Source: Gracilimonas sp965227785
GTDB lineage: Bacteria; Bacteroidota; Rhodothermia; Balneolales; Balneolaceae
Length of the DNA: 64,000 bases
Direction of reading: 5' to 3'
Assembly: GCF_965227785.1 (NCBI RefSeq)
Contig: NZ_OZ245785.1
Span: forward strand, 2,170,001 to 2,234,000
The translations under genes were made by a program, and so were the position numbers. Shown here in pieces: positions 25,684 to 33,379 of the stretch. The notes beneath the pieces were generated by a model. That model worked only from the letters and a program-made list of their open reading frames with translations. It was not told the origin of the DNA and did no database searches. The first letter of the stretch is position 1. Every line of letters starts with the position of its first letter.

Positions 25684-27048
25684 TTAATATTCGGTGAGGG
25701 TTACAGCATTTAATGCCGCTTCTCTGGAAATTTGTCCCCGGTCGAGCCGATCAAACACAGATTTCTGTACCTGAAGAGTGACTCTTTCAGGGATCTCATC
25801 GCTTGCATCAGAGATATTGAGTGAAACCAGAAGGTGTTGATTGTTCTTCAGAGAACTTAGCGTTCTTCCGTAATCAATAATGAACTCTTTGGTTTTGGAG
25901 ATCAGGTTCTCATATTCTGCTTCAAGTGTTTCATTGAGCTTTTGTTCTCTGGCACGCATGTCTTCTTTCAGCTCTTCGAGTTCCTTTTCTCTTTCCGCTG
26001 ACAGATTCCCGGTAATGGAGCCAAATCGAAAAGAGCCAAGGTTATGTCCGCGGTGAATATTCATGGAATACAAAGCTCCGAAATTGTCAAGGTACAGATA
26101 GGACAATGAGTTACTGTTAATCAGGTGAAACTGTTCTCCATCCCCATCTTCAAGAGCGGTTCTGAAAATGTTGCCAAGCACTTTCATGTCCAGCTTTTCT
26201 GATTCCTCGGATTTTGAAACCGACAGCCGGTTCTGAAAAGCATCTGCATTCAGGCGGCCACTGCGGTAGGCATCCAGGTCAGACTTCTTGGCTGAAACTG
26301 AAATGACGGGCAGTTTCTTTATTTGTTTTTCCTCATCATTATCATCGATGGCCCGGAGTGTATAGGCAGCATATCGGCTGTTGCTTGAATTTGTTGAGCC
26401 GTAAATCACCAACACATTTTCATCCGGGGAAAGCTGCCCCATGGTGGAGGCATAGTCCTGCATGAATTCTGTAATACGCTTAACCACAGATTCTTCATCA
26501 ACTGTTTTATCGGCTTTATCATTATCCGAACTATACTGGAATACGACATTTGCAGAACCCGATGATCGTTCACGCGAAACCACAATGGATCTGCTGGTGG
26601 AAGAAGGGATCATAAATATCACGCCAAAATCGGGGATATAAGTGCCCTTTATGTTGTCTGAAGAACCGCCAAAAAACACATAGTTGTTGGAACGCATGTT
26701 AACACTGCCCGCGTCAGAAACAACCTGTGTTTTAAAGAGCTCTCCTAAAATATTCTCCATAATCTTGATGTCACGATTCATCCGGTTGGCATCAAAATCC
26801 TGGGCCAATGTTAGGGGAGACAGCAAAAGTGTCATTAACCCAAACAGAATTATTCTGGAAAGAAAATTAGGGCTGTCATTGCGAGGAGCCGCGTAATTTG
26901 AATTTGACATGTTAGCTTGATCGACGAAGCAATCTCCTTGATTAAGCTCAAAAGTCGATTCATGAAGATTGCCGCAGGATTTGCTCCCGATGGTCGCGGA
27001 ATCTCTCGCAATGACGGGATTTTTAGAAGTAATCGTTTTCATTTTCAT
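25684..27048 (-). CDS. Secreted protein of the ECF operon, internally duplicated; N-terminus interrupted by an in-frame repeat element
   Basis: The product is a 454-residue exported protein of unknown function. Removing the 47 codons contributed by the element at 26875-27015 leaves a normal signal peptide (MKMKTITSKNP joined to NFLSRIILFGLMTLLLSP). The mature part consists of two similar halves: blocks IMENILGELF / VLGNIFRTALE, YIPDFGVIFMI / YLDNFGALYSM, ITEFMQDYASTMGQL / TKEFIIDYGRTLSSL and SDLDAYRSGRLNADAF / SVFDRLDRGQISREAA. A coiled coil (EREKELEELKEDMRAREQ) lies between conserved parts. It starts 20 bp after the anti-sigma gene and is the third gene of that operon. Translation could alternatively begin at an ATG inside the element (26910), which would still give a signal peptide. 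Confidence 0.75.
   Translation of the reverse strand: MKMKTITSKNPVIARDSATIGSKSCGNLHESTFELNQGDCFVDQANMSNSNYAAPRNDSPNFLSRIILFGLMTLLLSPLTLAQDFDANRMNRDIKIMENILGELFKTQVVSDAGSVNMRSNNYVFFGGSSDNIKGTYIPDFGVIFMIPSSTSRSIVVSRERSSGSANVVFQYSSDNDKADKTVDEESVVKRITEFMQDYASTMGQLSPDENVLVIYGSTNSSNSRYAAYTLRAIDDNDEEKQIKKLPVISVSAKKSDLDAYRSGRLNADAFQNRLSVSKSEESEKLDMKVLGNIFRTALEDGDGEQFHLINSNSLSYLYLDNFGALYSMNIHRGHNLGSFRFGSITGNLSAEREKELEELKEDMRAREQKLNETLEAEYENLISKTKEFIIDYGRTLSSLKNNQHLLVSLNISDASDEIPERVTLQVQKSVFDRLDRGQISREAALNAVTLTEY
26875..27015. mobile_element. MITE/REP-like 141-bp inverted-repeat element inserted in-frame
   Basis: The element is bounded by perfect 11-bp terminal inverted repeats, GTCATTGCGAG (26875-26885) and CTCGCAATGAC (27005-27015), and contains the motif CGACGAAGCAATCTCC typical of dispersed 'GTCATTGCGAGGAG' repeats in many bacterial genomes. 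Its length, 141 bp, is a multiple of three and it is open in the host gene's frame. It encodes no transposase. Confidence 0.8.
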
Positions 27049-27067
27049 AATACTGTCCTGTATAAAT

Positions 27068-27748
27068 TTAGTTTCCGGTACTTACCGTTTGTATGAGTTC
27101 GCCTAATACCTGATCGGTTTGTCTGAATCGGTCGTAATATGTTTCTTCCATGTTATAGAGCCCCGAACTGATCATCTGCAAATCTGATTGTCGCTGCTGT
27201 TCGATGTAATCCGCAAAATTGACCAGTGTCTTTTCAATCCGGTTTTCCTGTTGCTGCTGTGCCTGCTGGATGGCATCTGAAATCATGATGGCGTTATCTT
27301 CTCGCACTTGTTGCAGCAGCATTTCTATCTGCTGTGGAGTAAACCCTTGTTGGATGATTTCCTGTTTCTCCCCGAAGGCCAGGTTAAAACCCCCATCATT
27401 AACGGTTACGTTTAATTTGGTGAAGGCTCCCAAAACAACAAACACCACCAGTAGTGACGCCATCGCAAAACCGGCGCGGGCAAATCCGTTTTGAGGAAGC
27501 AACCCTCCGATAAGCTCGTTCCACCATTCCTGTAATCCGGACTTATGGGGTTCAACCATCACCAGCTGCTCGGCCGGGTCCTGAACCGGAAGGTGAGAGA
27601 GCATAGAGCGAACATTTGAAAGTTCCTCCAGCTCTTTCTTAAGCTCCGGACTTTGAGATATAAACTGTTCCAATTCTTTTCGTTGATCTGGCTCCAGTTC
27701 ATCATACAGATAATCCATGAAGAGCGATCGTGCGGTTTCTTTATTCAT
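27068..27748 (-). CDS. Transmembrane anti-sigma factor
   Basis: The protein is cytosolic at its N-terminus (ETARSLFMDYLYDELEPDQ, then ELEQFISQSPELKKELEEL), matching the anti-sigma domain pattern but lacking the zinc-binding HxxxCxxC. One transmembrane helix follows (AGFAMASLLVVFVVLGAFT). The periplasmic part is helical and Gln-rich (DAIQQAQQQQENRIEK). It should sequester the sigma factor encoded upstream. The ATG at 27748 overlaps the sigma gene's end by 8 nt, which argues for translational coupling. Confidence 0.82.
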   Translation of the reverse strand: MNKETARSLFMDYLYDELEPDQRKELEQFISQSPELKKELEELSNVRSMLSHLPVQDPAEQLVMVEPHKSGLQEWWNELIGGLLPQNGFARAGFAMASLLVVFVVLGAFTKLNVTVNDGGFNLAFGEKQEIIQQGFTPQQIEMLLQQVREDNAIMISDAIQQAQQQQENRIEKTLVNFADYIEQQRQSDLQMISSGLYNMEETYYDRFRQTDQVLGELIQTVSTGN

Positions 27749-28334
27749 AATCAAACACCTCTTTGTTGATGTTCCAGGAGTCGAACGTCTTTTTGAGGGC
27801 GCCCAACCCGTAATATAATCTTGACTTTACTGTGTTTTCAGGTTCATCCAATATTTCTGCTATTTCTCTGAAGGTTAGTCCTTCATATTCTTTCATAATT
27901 ACCACAACTCGTTGCTCCACCGGCAGCTGTAATAGTGCTTTGTGAAGCAGCACCAGTCCCTCGTTTCGGAGAACGTTGCCATCAGCAGGAGTTGCGGTTT
28001 CCGTTTTGGGAGCTACTTTGAGTGCTTCATACGAAGTGGCTCGTTTACGACCCACCCGTTTCAATTCATCGAGACATAAATTGTTGGCAATGGTGTACAG
28101 CCAAGATCCAAACTTTTCAACATCATCCAGAGTATCCAGCTTGTGGTAGGCTTTGATGAATGTTTTTTGAGTGATCTCGGCGGCATCATCGGAACTGGCA
28201 AAAAAACGGTACGCAAAGTGGTGAATGCGATCCTGCCACCGCGTTACCAGCCTGTTAAAAGCCTGGTGATTTCCACCACGAAAATCCTGTACCAATTGTG
28301 CGTCTTCCATGTGTTCGTTTTGTCCCGAGTTCAT
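27741..28334 (-). CDS. ECF-type RNA polymerase sigma factor
   Basis: The 197-residue protein has sigma region 2 (AFNRLVTRWQDRIHHFAYRF, DDAAEITQKTFIKAYHKLDT, FGSWLYTIANNLCLDELKR) and region 4 with the helix-turn-helix (LPVEQRVVVIMKEYEGLTF, REIAEILDEPENTVKSRLYY). This is the standard extracytoplasmic-function layout. It directs RNA polymerase to an envelope-stress-type regulon once released by the anti-sigma factor encoded next to it. The downstream ATG (MEDAQLV, eight codons on) is an alternative start. Confidence 0.93.
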   Translation of the reverse strand: MNSGQNEHMEDAQLVQDFRGGNHQAFNRLVTRWQDRIHHFAYRFFASSDDAAEITQKTFIKAYHKLDTLDDVEKFGSWLYTIANNLCLDELKRVGRKRATSYEALKVAPKTETATPADGNVLRNEGLVLLHKALLQLPVEQRVVVIMKEYEGLTFREIAEILDEPENTVKSRLYYGLGALKKTFDSWNINKEVFDYE

Positions 28335-28406
28335 TCTGAAAGTAAGACGAGCGGAAGCAGAATATAGTTTTAAGTCGTATTTAGAAAGGTGGGTAAAATA
28401 ATTGCA

Positions 28407-28823
28407 TTACATGTCATTTAAGCCAATCCACTGTAGATTGGCTTGCATTCCTTCATTTAACGATGTGAGCTTGGCAATATAATAATGGTCTTTTTTTACG
28501 GGGATTAGGAAAGACTCCCATGGCTTATTTGGATCACTTTTAGCATCAAAATAAATATATGCCTTTGCTCTAACTTGCTTTGGGGTTTTATTTTTGCCAG
28601 AATAAAAAAACATATAACCACGAGCCCCATCCTTATTAGCTCCAATTATGACCGAGACAAAACCATCTTGCTTCGCTTGATAAGTTTGATTGATATTTCT
28701 GGTCTCCCATTCTGTAAACACAGAACTATTTGTATTTAAATCTCTTTCGTTGATATCATTTGTTTGGGAAAGTACCGTGTAGAGAGGGCTAATCCATAAA
28801 AAGAAGGTGATGACATATTTCAT
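28407..28823 (-). CDS. Small secreted protein of unknown function
   Basis: A 138-residue protein with a signal peptide (YVITFFLWISPLYTVLSQ). The mature part has a beta-rich pattern (GFVSVIIGANKDGARGYMFF, QVRAKAYIYFDAKSDPNKPW, FLIPVKKDHYYIAKLTS). It looks more AT-rich than its neighbours and I recognise no family, so recent acquisition is possible. It has no clear operon partner. Confidence 0.6.
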   Translation of the reverse strand: MKYVITFFLWISPLYTVLSQTNDINERDLNTNSSVFTEWETRNINQTYQAKQDGFVSVIIGANKDGARGYMFFYSGKNKTPKQVRAKAYIYFDAKSDPNKPWESFLIPVKKDHYYIAKLTSLNEGMQANLQWIGLNDM

Positions 28824-28978
28824 GTTGAAAAATTTAGTTTTGGCAGATTGATATGTAAGAGTTTATTTAAAAAAAGCAAATTCTACAATCTTCTAACATA
28901 TTTATCCGCGAATAGCGCAAGCGGCTGTTAAAATGGTTTTGAGCCAAACCTCCTTATCAACTCTCATCCACCGACAAT

Positions 28979-29010
28979 AAAAAAGGGGGAAGTGATCAAC
29001 CTTCCCCCTT
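28979..29010 (-). terminator. Terminator for the OmpA lipoprotein operon
   Basis: AAGGGGGAAG (28983-28992) pairs with CTTCCCCCTT (29001-29010) around an 8-nt loop; on the minus strand six T residues follow. It closes the operon at 29031-30286. Confidence 0.88.
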
Positions 29011-29030
29011 GTCTCTCTTCGCGTATGAAG

Positions 29031-29915
29031 CTATTCCGTACGTTGCGAAACAACTCCATTCTCGTTGGATATAATAACTTCCACCCGCCGGTTTTGTTGT
29101 CTGCCAGCTTCATTCATATTGGTGGCTACCGGATACTCTTCTCCATATCCCACCGTCTCAATTCGTTGTGAAGAAATCCCTGCTTGTATTAACGCTTGTT
29201 TCAGGGCGTCCGCTCTTCGCTGCGACAGGTTTTTATTGTATTCAGCTGAACCGATGCTGTCTGTAAACCCCTCTATATGAACCGTTCTTTCAGGATAGTT
29301 CTTTAAAAAGCCCGCCAGTTCGTTTACCACCTTATTAGCCCCGGCATTCAGGTTAGAGCTATCGAAGTCAAAAAGCACATCACTGAGCGTCAGCACCATG
29401 CCTCGCTCACTTTGCCGGGCTTCCATTTCCGACAGGCGTTCAGCTAATTCTGCGGCTTCTTTGCGAGCTCTTTCCGCCTCGGCTCTTTCTTCTTTCACCT
29501 GTTGAAGGGCGTCTTCAGCCCGTCTCTCAGCGGCAATGGCTTCGGCCCTTCGTGCTTCTATCAGCACTTGCTTTCGCTCTGACTCAGCCTGTTCAACCTC
29601 ATCCTGAGCTGCATTTAATTCTGCTGTTTCACGGGCAATTTTTGTTTTCTGATTGGCGATATAAGCATAATGCTCAATCAGGCTTCTGTCAGCACCCTCT
29701 TCCCAGAGTTGTTGGCTTTGTTCCAGGGCTTCTTCAGCTTCCTTTAACGCAACGGGGGCTTTCATTACAATCATGGAATCTTGCTCAGCCTTATCATAAG
29801 ACTGCCTGGCTTCCATAAGCAACGGGTTGTTTTGTGGAGGACCTCCGCAACCGGCTAAAAGTAATGGAGCAATCAGGCTTAGAATAAAGAAGCTGTATCT
29901 GTCAAAAACTTTCAT
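29031..29915 (-). CDS. OmpA-family lipoprotein with DUF4398/coiled-coil N-terminal part
   Basis: A lipoprotein signal (lipobox LLAGC, Cys23) anchors it. Residues ~35-165 are a long Ala/Glu/Arg-rich coiled coil beginning with an ARQSYDKAEQD block. The C-terminal OmpA domain (about 175-285) has VLFDFDSSNLN, VHIEGFTDSIGSAEYN, LSQRRADALKQAL and NRRVEVIISN, the peptidoglycan-binding pattern. It should tie the outer membrane to the cell wall. Its ATG overlaps the upstream DUF4398 lipoprotein gene by 4 bp (ATGA). Confidence 0.87.
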   Translation of the reverse strand: MKVFDRYSFFILSLIAPLLLAGCGGPPQNNPLLMEARQSYDKAEQDSMIVMKAPVALKEAEEALEQSQQLWEEGADRSLIEHYAYIANQKTKIARETAELNAAQDEVEQAESERKQVLIEARRAEAIAAERRAEDALQQVKEERAEAERARKEAAELAERLSEMEARQSERGMVLTLSDVLFDFDSSNLNAGANKVVNELAGFLKNYPERTVHIEGFTDSIGSAEYNKNLSQRRADALKQALIQAGISSQRIETVGYGEEYPVATNMNEAGRQQNRRVEVIISNENGVVSQRTE

Positions 29916-30286
29916 GACTGGTTCTCCGATTTATCTAAATTATTCTGAATTTCTTCCTGCAGCACACGGATGCTTTCCCGCAGTTCCCGTACAGCCTTCT
30001 GGGCTTTCTCAGATAATGATTTCATCTGGGCCAGCTCTGCATCAACCATAGCGCGGTCTGCTGTTCGCTTGGCCTTTCCATATTTTTCTTTGGAGACAAG
30101 TTCCCGGGCTTTATCCAGTTTTTTGCGAGCCTCCCGGATCTCAAGCGGAGCATAGTTTTCAGCCCCCACTTGTTCAGCTTGTTGAATCGAAGCTTCAACC
30201 TGGGTTAATTTATCGCTTGGGGGTTTGGTGCTTGCACACGCTCCTATAATAAATATGAGAAAAGTAAGTAGTAACGGTTGCCTCAT
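29912..30286 (-). CDS. DUF4398-type lipoprotein
   Basis: A 124-residue lipoprotein (lipobox IIGAC, Cys17). The mature part is helical: LTQVEASIQQAEQVGAENY, then APLEIREARKKLDKARELV, YGKAKRTADRAMVDAELAQ and a Ser/Gln/Leu coiled coil. This is the DUF4398 pattern, known as a domain that precedes OmpA domains. Here it is a separate protein overlapping the OmpA lipoprotein gene by 4 bp, so the pair probably works together. Confidence 0.75.
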   Translation of the reverse strand: MRQPLLLTFLIFIIGACASTKPPSDKLTQVEASIQQAEQVGAENYAPLEIREARKKLDKARELVSKEKYGKAKRTADRAMVDAELAQMKSLSEKAQKAVRELRESIRVLQEEIQNNLDKSENQS

Positions 30287-30442
30287 TATGCACAGGGTTT
30301 TATTACACGTTTATCACCTTTAATCAATGATTTTGGAGTTTGTTCCCGGGAAGGTGTATAAGTAGCACTTGAGCTTCTGGTTTAAGTGAGCCGGTATTTT
30401 CAATTCCAGCCGGGCGCTCAGAAACATTTATCCACATTGTTG

Positions 30443-30473
30443 TTGATAACACGGAAAAGAACCCGTATTTTTA
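30443..30473 (+). promoter_or_regulatory. Candidate promoter for the ffh-rpsP-rimM-trmD-rplS operon
   Basis: TTG at 30443-30445, a 20-nt spacer and TATTTTTA at 30466-30473, one mismatch from the TTG-N19-21-TAnnTTTG consensus of Bacteroidota. Confidence 0.45.
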
Positions 30474-30512
30474 CAGGCTCTGTAATTGGCGGAGAAAAAT
30501 CCTGTTAACATT

Positions 30513-31853
30513 ATGTTTGAAGATTTATCCTCAAAATTAGATAAAGCATTTCAATCCCTTAAGGGAGAAGCTCGCATCACGGATGTGAATGTAGCGGAGA
30601 CTGTCCGCGAAATTCGCCGTGCATTGCTGGATGCTGACGTTAACTATGAGGTTGCCCGCCAGTTTACGGAAGATGTCAAAGAGCAGGTGCTCGGTTCTGA
30701 TGTACTCACCAGTGTTAATCCCGGCCAGCAGTTCACAAAAATTGTGCACGACAAGCTGGTTGAGACTTTTGGTGGCGAAAAAGCCGACATCGCTAAAGCT
30801 GACACTCCTCCTACAGTAATTCTTATAGCCGGACTTCAGGGTTCGGGTAAAACTACCTTTACCGGAAAGTTGGCCCGACACTTAAAGCAGGAGCATAAAA
30901 GGAATCCTCTTCTTGCTGCCGCCGATGTTTATCGCCCTGCCGCTGTTGACCAGCTTAAGACACTCGCTTCGCAAATTGACGTTCCGGTGTATTCCATCGA
31001 GCAGAAAGATGCAGTTCGTGTTGCCAAAGAGGCCGTTTCTATGGCCAAAAGCTTGGCACTCGATACGGTTATCATTGATACCGCGGGTCGTTTACATGTA
31101 GATGAGGAAATGATGAATGAGGTTGCGGAAATCAAGAAGGCCGTAAATCCTCATGAGATTCTGTTTGTGGTCGATTCCATGACCGGGCAGGATGCTGTGA
31201 ATACAGCCAAAGAGTTTAACGAACGTATTGATTACAACGGCGTGGTTTTAACCAAGCTGGATGGTGACACCCGCGGTGGTGCCGCCCTTTCCATTAAGAC
31301 TGTTGTAAACAAGCCCATCAAATTTGTGAGTACCGGCGAGAAGCTGGATGCTCTTTCTCCTTTTTATCCCGACCGTATGGCTCAGCGTATTCTGGGCATG
31401 GGAGATGTGGTTTCGTTTGTTGAAAAAGCTCAAAAAGAATTTGACGAGAAGGAAGCAGAAAAACTTCAGAAGAAAATCCGGTCGGATAAATTCGACCTGA
31501 ACGACTTTCTCGAGCAAATTCAGAAGATCAAGAAGATGGGAGACTTCGGTGATCTTGTTTCTATGATACCCGGCGCCAGCAAAGCATTGAACGATACTGA
31601 AATCGACGATGATGCCTTCAAACCAATTGAAGCTATAATCTTATCAATGACGCCGGAGGAACGCCAGGAGCCCGAGCTGCTAAACGGAAGTCGAAGACGC
31701 CGAATAGCCAAAGGATCCGGCACCACTGTTCGTGAGATCAATCAGCTCATGAAACAGTTCGATCAAATGAAAAAAATGATGAAGACCATGTCAAAAATGG
31801 GTAAAGCCGGGCGTGCTCTTCAAGGATTGAAGAATCTGCCTATCGGCCGATAA
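30513..31853 (+). CDS. ffh: Signal recognition particle GTPase Ffh
   Basis: Ffh binds signal sequences and SRP RNA and docks ribosomes at FtsY/SecYEG. The 446 residues give NG GTPase domains with G1 GLQGSGKTT (from about residue 107), KRNPLLAAADVYRPAAVDQLK, DTAGRLHVDEEMMNE and VVLTKLDGDTRGGAALSI, and a methionine-rich M domain (QMKKMMKTMSKMGKAG). The ATG at 30513 (MFEDLSSKLDKAFQ) is the family start; the upstream TTG at 30486 adds an unmatched extension. No SRP RNA gene is seen nearby. It heads the translation operon. Confidence 0.97.
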   Translation: MFEDLSSKLDKAFQSLKGEARITDVNVAETVREIRRALLDADVNYEVARQFTEDVKEQVLGSDVLTSVNPGQQFTKIVHDKLVETFGGEKADIAKADTPPTVILIAGLQGSGKTTFTGKLARHLKQEHKRNPLLAAADVYRPAAVDQLKTLASQIDVPVYSIEQKDAVRVAKEAVSMAKSLALDTVIIDTAGRLHVDEEMMNEVAEIKKAVNPHEILFVVDSMTGQDAVNTAKEFNERIDYNGVVLTKLDGDTRGGAALSIKTVVNKPIKFVSTGEKLDALSPFYPDRMAQRILGMGDVVSFVEKAQKEFDEKEAEKLQKKIRSDKFDLNDFLEQIQKIKKMGDFGDLVSMIPGASKALNDTEIDDDAFKPIEAIILSMTPEERQEPELLNGSRRRRIAKGSGTTVREINQLMKQFDQMKKMMKTMSKMGKAGRALQGLKNLPIGR

Positions 31854-31888
31854 GAACTTATAATTTAAACACACATTGGAGAACAGCA

Positions 31889-32824
31889 TTGTTAAGAATC
31901 AGATTACAACGAAAAGGACGTAAGAAACGCCCGATTTGGCATATCGTAGTAGCCGAAAGACACGAAGCTCGTGATGGACGTATCGTAGAGCGTGTGGGTC
32001 GTTACGACAACGTAACCGAGAAAAAAGAAGTGGTACTCAACGAAGACCGCATTCTTTATTGGTTAGACACCGGCGCTCAGCCTACCGACACCGTACGTAA
32101 AATCCTTCGCCGCGAAGGAATCCTGTACAAGCGTCACCTCATTAACTGGGGCAAGAGCGAAGAAGAAATTGAAAAAGCACTGGCAGAATGGAAAGAGTAC
32201 AGAGACTCTAAGAAAGACGATGCCACCAGCCGCAAAGCGGATTATAAAGAAGTGCTTGCTGCCGAAGAAAGAGAATACAAAGAGCAGCTTCAGAAAAAAG
32301 CCAAACAAGCCGCAGCCGAAGTAGAAGCTGAAAAAGCAGCTGCTGAAGCATCTGAAGAAGATGAAGCTCCTAAAAATGAAGCCGAAGAAATTGAAGCGGC
32401 ATTAGAAGAAGCTAAATCTGATGATTCTGCAGAAGAAACCACAGAAGCCGCCGAAGAAGAAACGGCAGAAGCTGCGGATGAATCTGCGGATGAATCTGCT
32501 GACGAAGCTGAGGAAGAAACCGAAGCTAAGGAAGAAGAGGCTCCGGAAGAAGACGAAGCAGAAAAAGAAGAAGAATCAACGGAAGCTGCTGAAGGGGAAA
32601 CTAAGGAAGCTGAAGAAGAGACCAAAGACGAAGAGCCGGCTGAAGAAGAGAAGAAAGAAGAAGCTGAAGAGTCATCTTCTGACAAGGTTTCTACCGATAT
32701 GAATGCAAAAGAGGCGATAGATCATATCAACAACACTGATCTTGACGACCTTAAAGGATTTGTTCCCGACGATGAAGACCGTGTAACGGTTCAGCGTGCC
32801 TGGGAAAGCAAACAAGAAGGATAA
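31889..32824 (+). CDS. rpsP: Small ribosomal subunit protein bS16 with a long acidic extension
   Basis: The first ~85 residues are a normal bS16 (LRIRLQRKGRKKRPIWHIVV, DGRIVERVGRYDN, RILYWLDTGAQPTDTVRKIL). The remaining ~225 residues form an Ala/Glu/Lys helical and very acidic tail (AEEETAEAADESADESADEA), ending in a compact segment (KEAIDHINNTDLDDLKGF, RVTVQRAWESK). Many Bacteroidota bS16 proteins are extended, but this tail is far longer than the ribosomal domain. The start is a TTG at 31889 with TTGGAGA spaced 6 nt upstream, an unusual start codon for a ribosomal protein. It lies between ffh and rimM. Confidence 0.93.
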   Translation: MLRIRLQRKGRKKRPIWHIVVAERHEARDGRIVERVGRYDNVTEKKEVVLNEDRILYWLDTGAQPTDTVRKILRREGILYKRHLINWGKSEEEIEKALAEWKEYRDSKKDDATSRKADYKEVLAAEEREYKEQLQKKAKQAAAEVEAEKAAAEASEEDEAPKNEAEEIEAALEEAKSDDSAEETTEAAEEETAEAADESADESADEAEEETEAKEEEAPEEDEAEKEEESTEAAEGETKEAEEETKDEEPAEEEKKEEAEESSSDKVSTDMNAKEAIDHINNTDLDDLKGFVPDDEDRVTVQRAWESKQEG

Positions 32825-32842
32825 AAAAGATATCCGGCGCCT

Positions 32843-33379
32843 ATGAATCAGGACGCCAATACACCGGGCTTTGTTCAGGTGGGGCATGTAGAACGCTCCC
32901 ATGGACTTGAGGGCGAGGTCAAAGTTTTCTTTGATGTCGATGACCCACAGAAAGTTGAAGAACTGAAGCTGGTATATTTGCGAAATGATCGGGGCGACTT
33001 TTACCCGGCCCGAATCATGGATTTTCGGGTAGAGGGTAAGAGAAACAAAATTTCGTTCTTTGTACAATTTGACCATGTCGCTGATCGTACCGGCGCTGAA
33101 GCATTGAAAAGCAAAGGCATATTTCTGGAAACAGAGGAAGCCGAACCTTTTATACATGTCGAAGCTGAAACTGACGATTCATTAATCGATCATGAAGTAT
33201 ATGATGGTGATGAATCGATTGGTCTGGTGGTTGATGTGATGAACAATCCGGCTCATCCCATTTTAGTGGTTGCAACCACTTCGGGAAGCCGACTGATTCC
33301 ATACATCGATCACTTTGTAAAAGACCGGCGCGACGGTAATATCTATTGCCAGAACCTGAATGAACTGGAGGGAATATGA
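32843..33379 (+). CDS. rimM: Ribosome maturation factor RimM
   Basis: RimM helps assemble the 30S head and binds uS19. The 178-residue protein has the N-terminal beta-barrel (VQVGHVERSHGLEGEVKVFF, ALKSKGIFLETEEAEP) and the PRC-like C-terminal barrel (HEVYDGDESIGLVVDVMNN, HPILVVATTSGSRLIPYIDH). It overlaps trmD by 1 to 4 nt, the standard arrangement, and follows rpsP by 18 bp, consistent with coordinated expression in the operon. Confidence 0.93.
   Translation: MNQDANTPGFVQVGHVERSHGLEGEVKVFFDVDDPQKVEELKLVYLRNDRGDFYPARIMDFRVEGKRNKISFFVQFDHVADRTGAEALKSKGIFLETEEAEPFIHVEAETDDSLIDHEVYDGDESIGLVVDVMNNPAHPILVVATTSGSRLIPYIDHFVKDRRDGNIYCQNLNELEGI

Noticed and set aside
32290..32685. Serine-rich open frame on the minus strand opposite rpsP
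   Set aside because: It is the complement of the Glu/Ala-rich tail; no start signal or homology.
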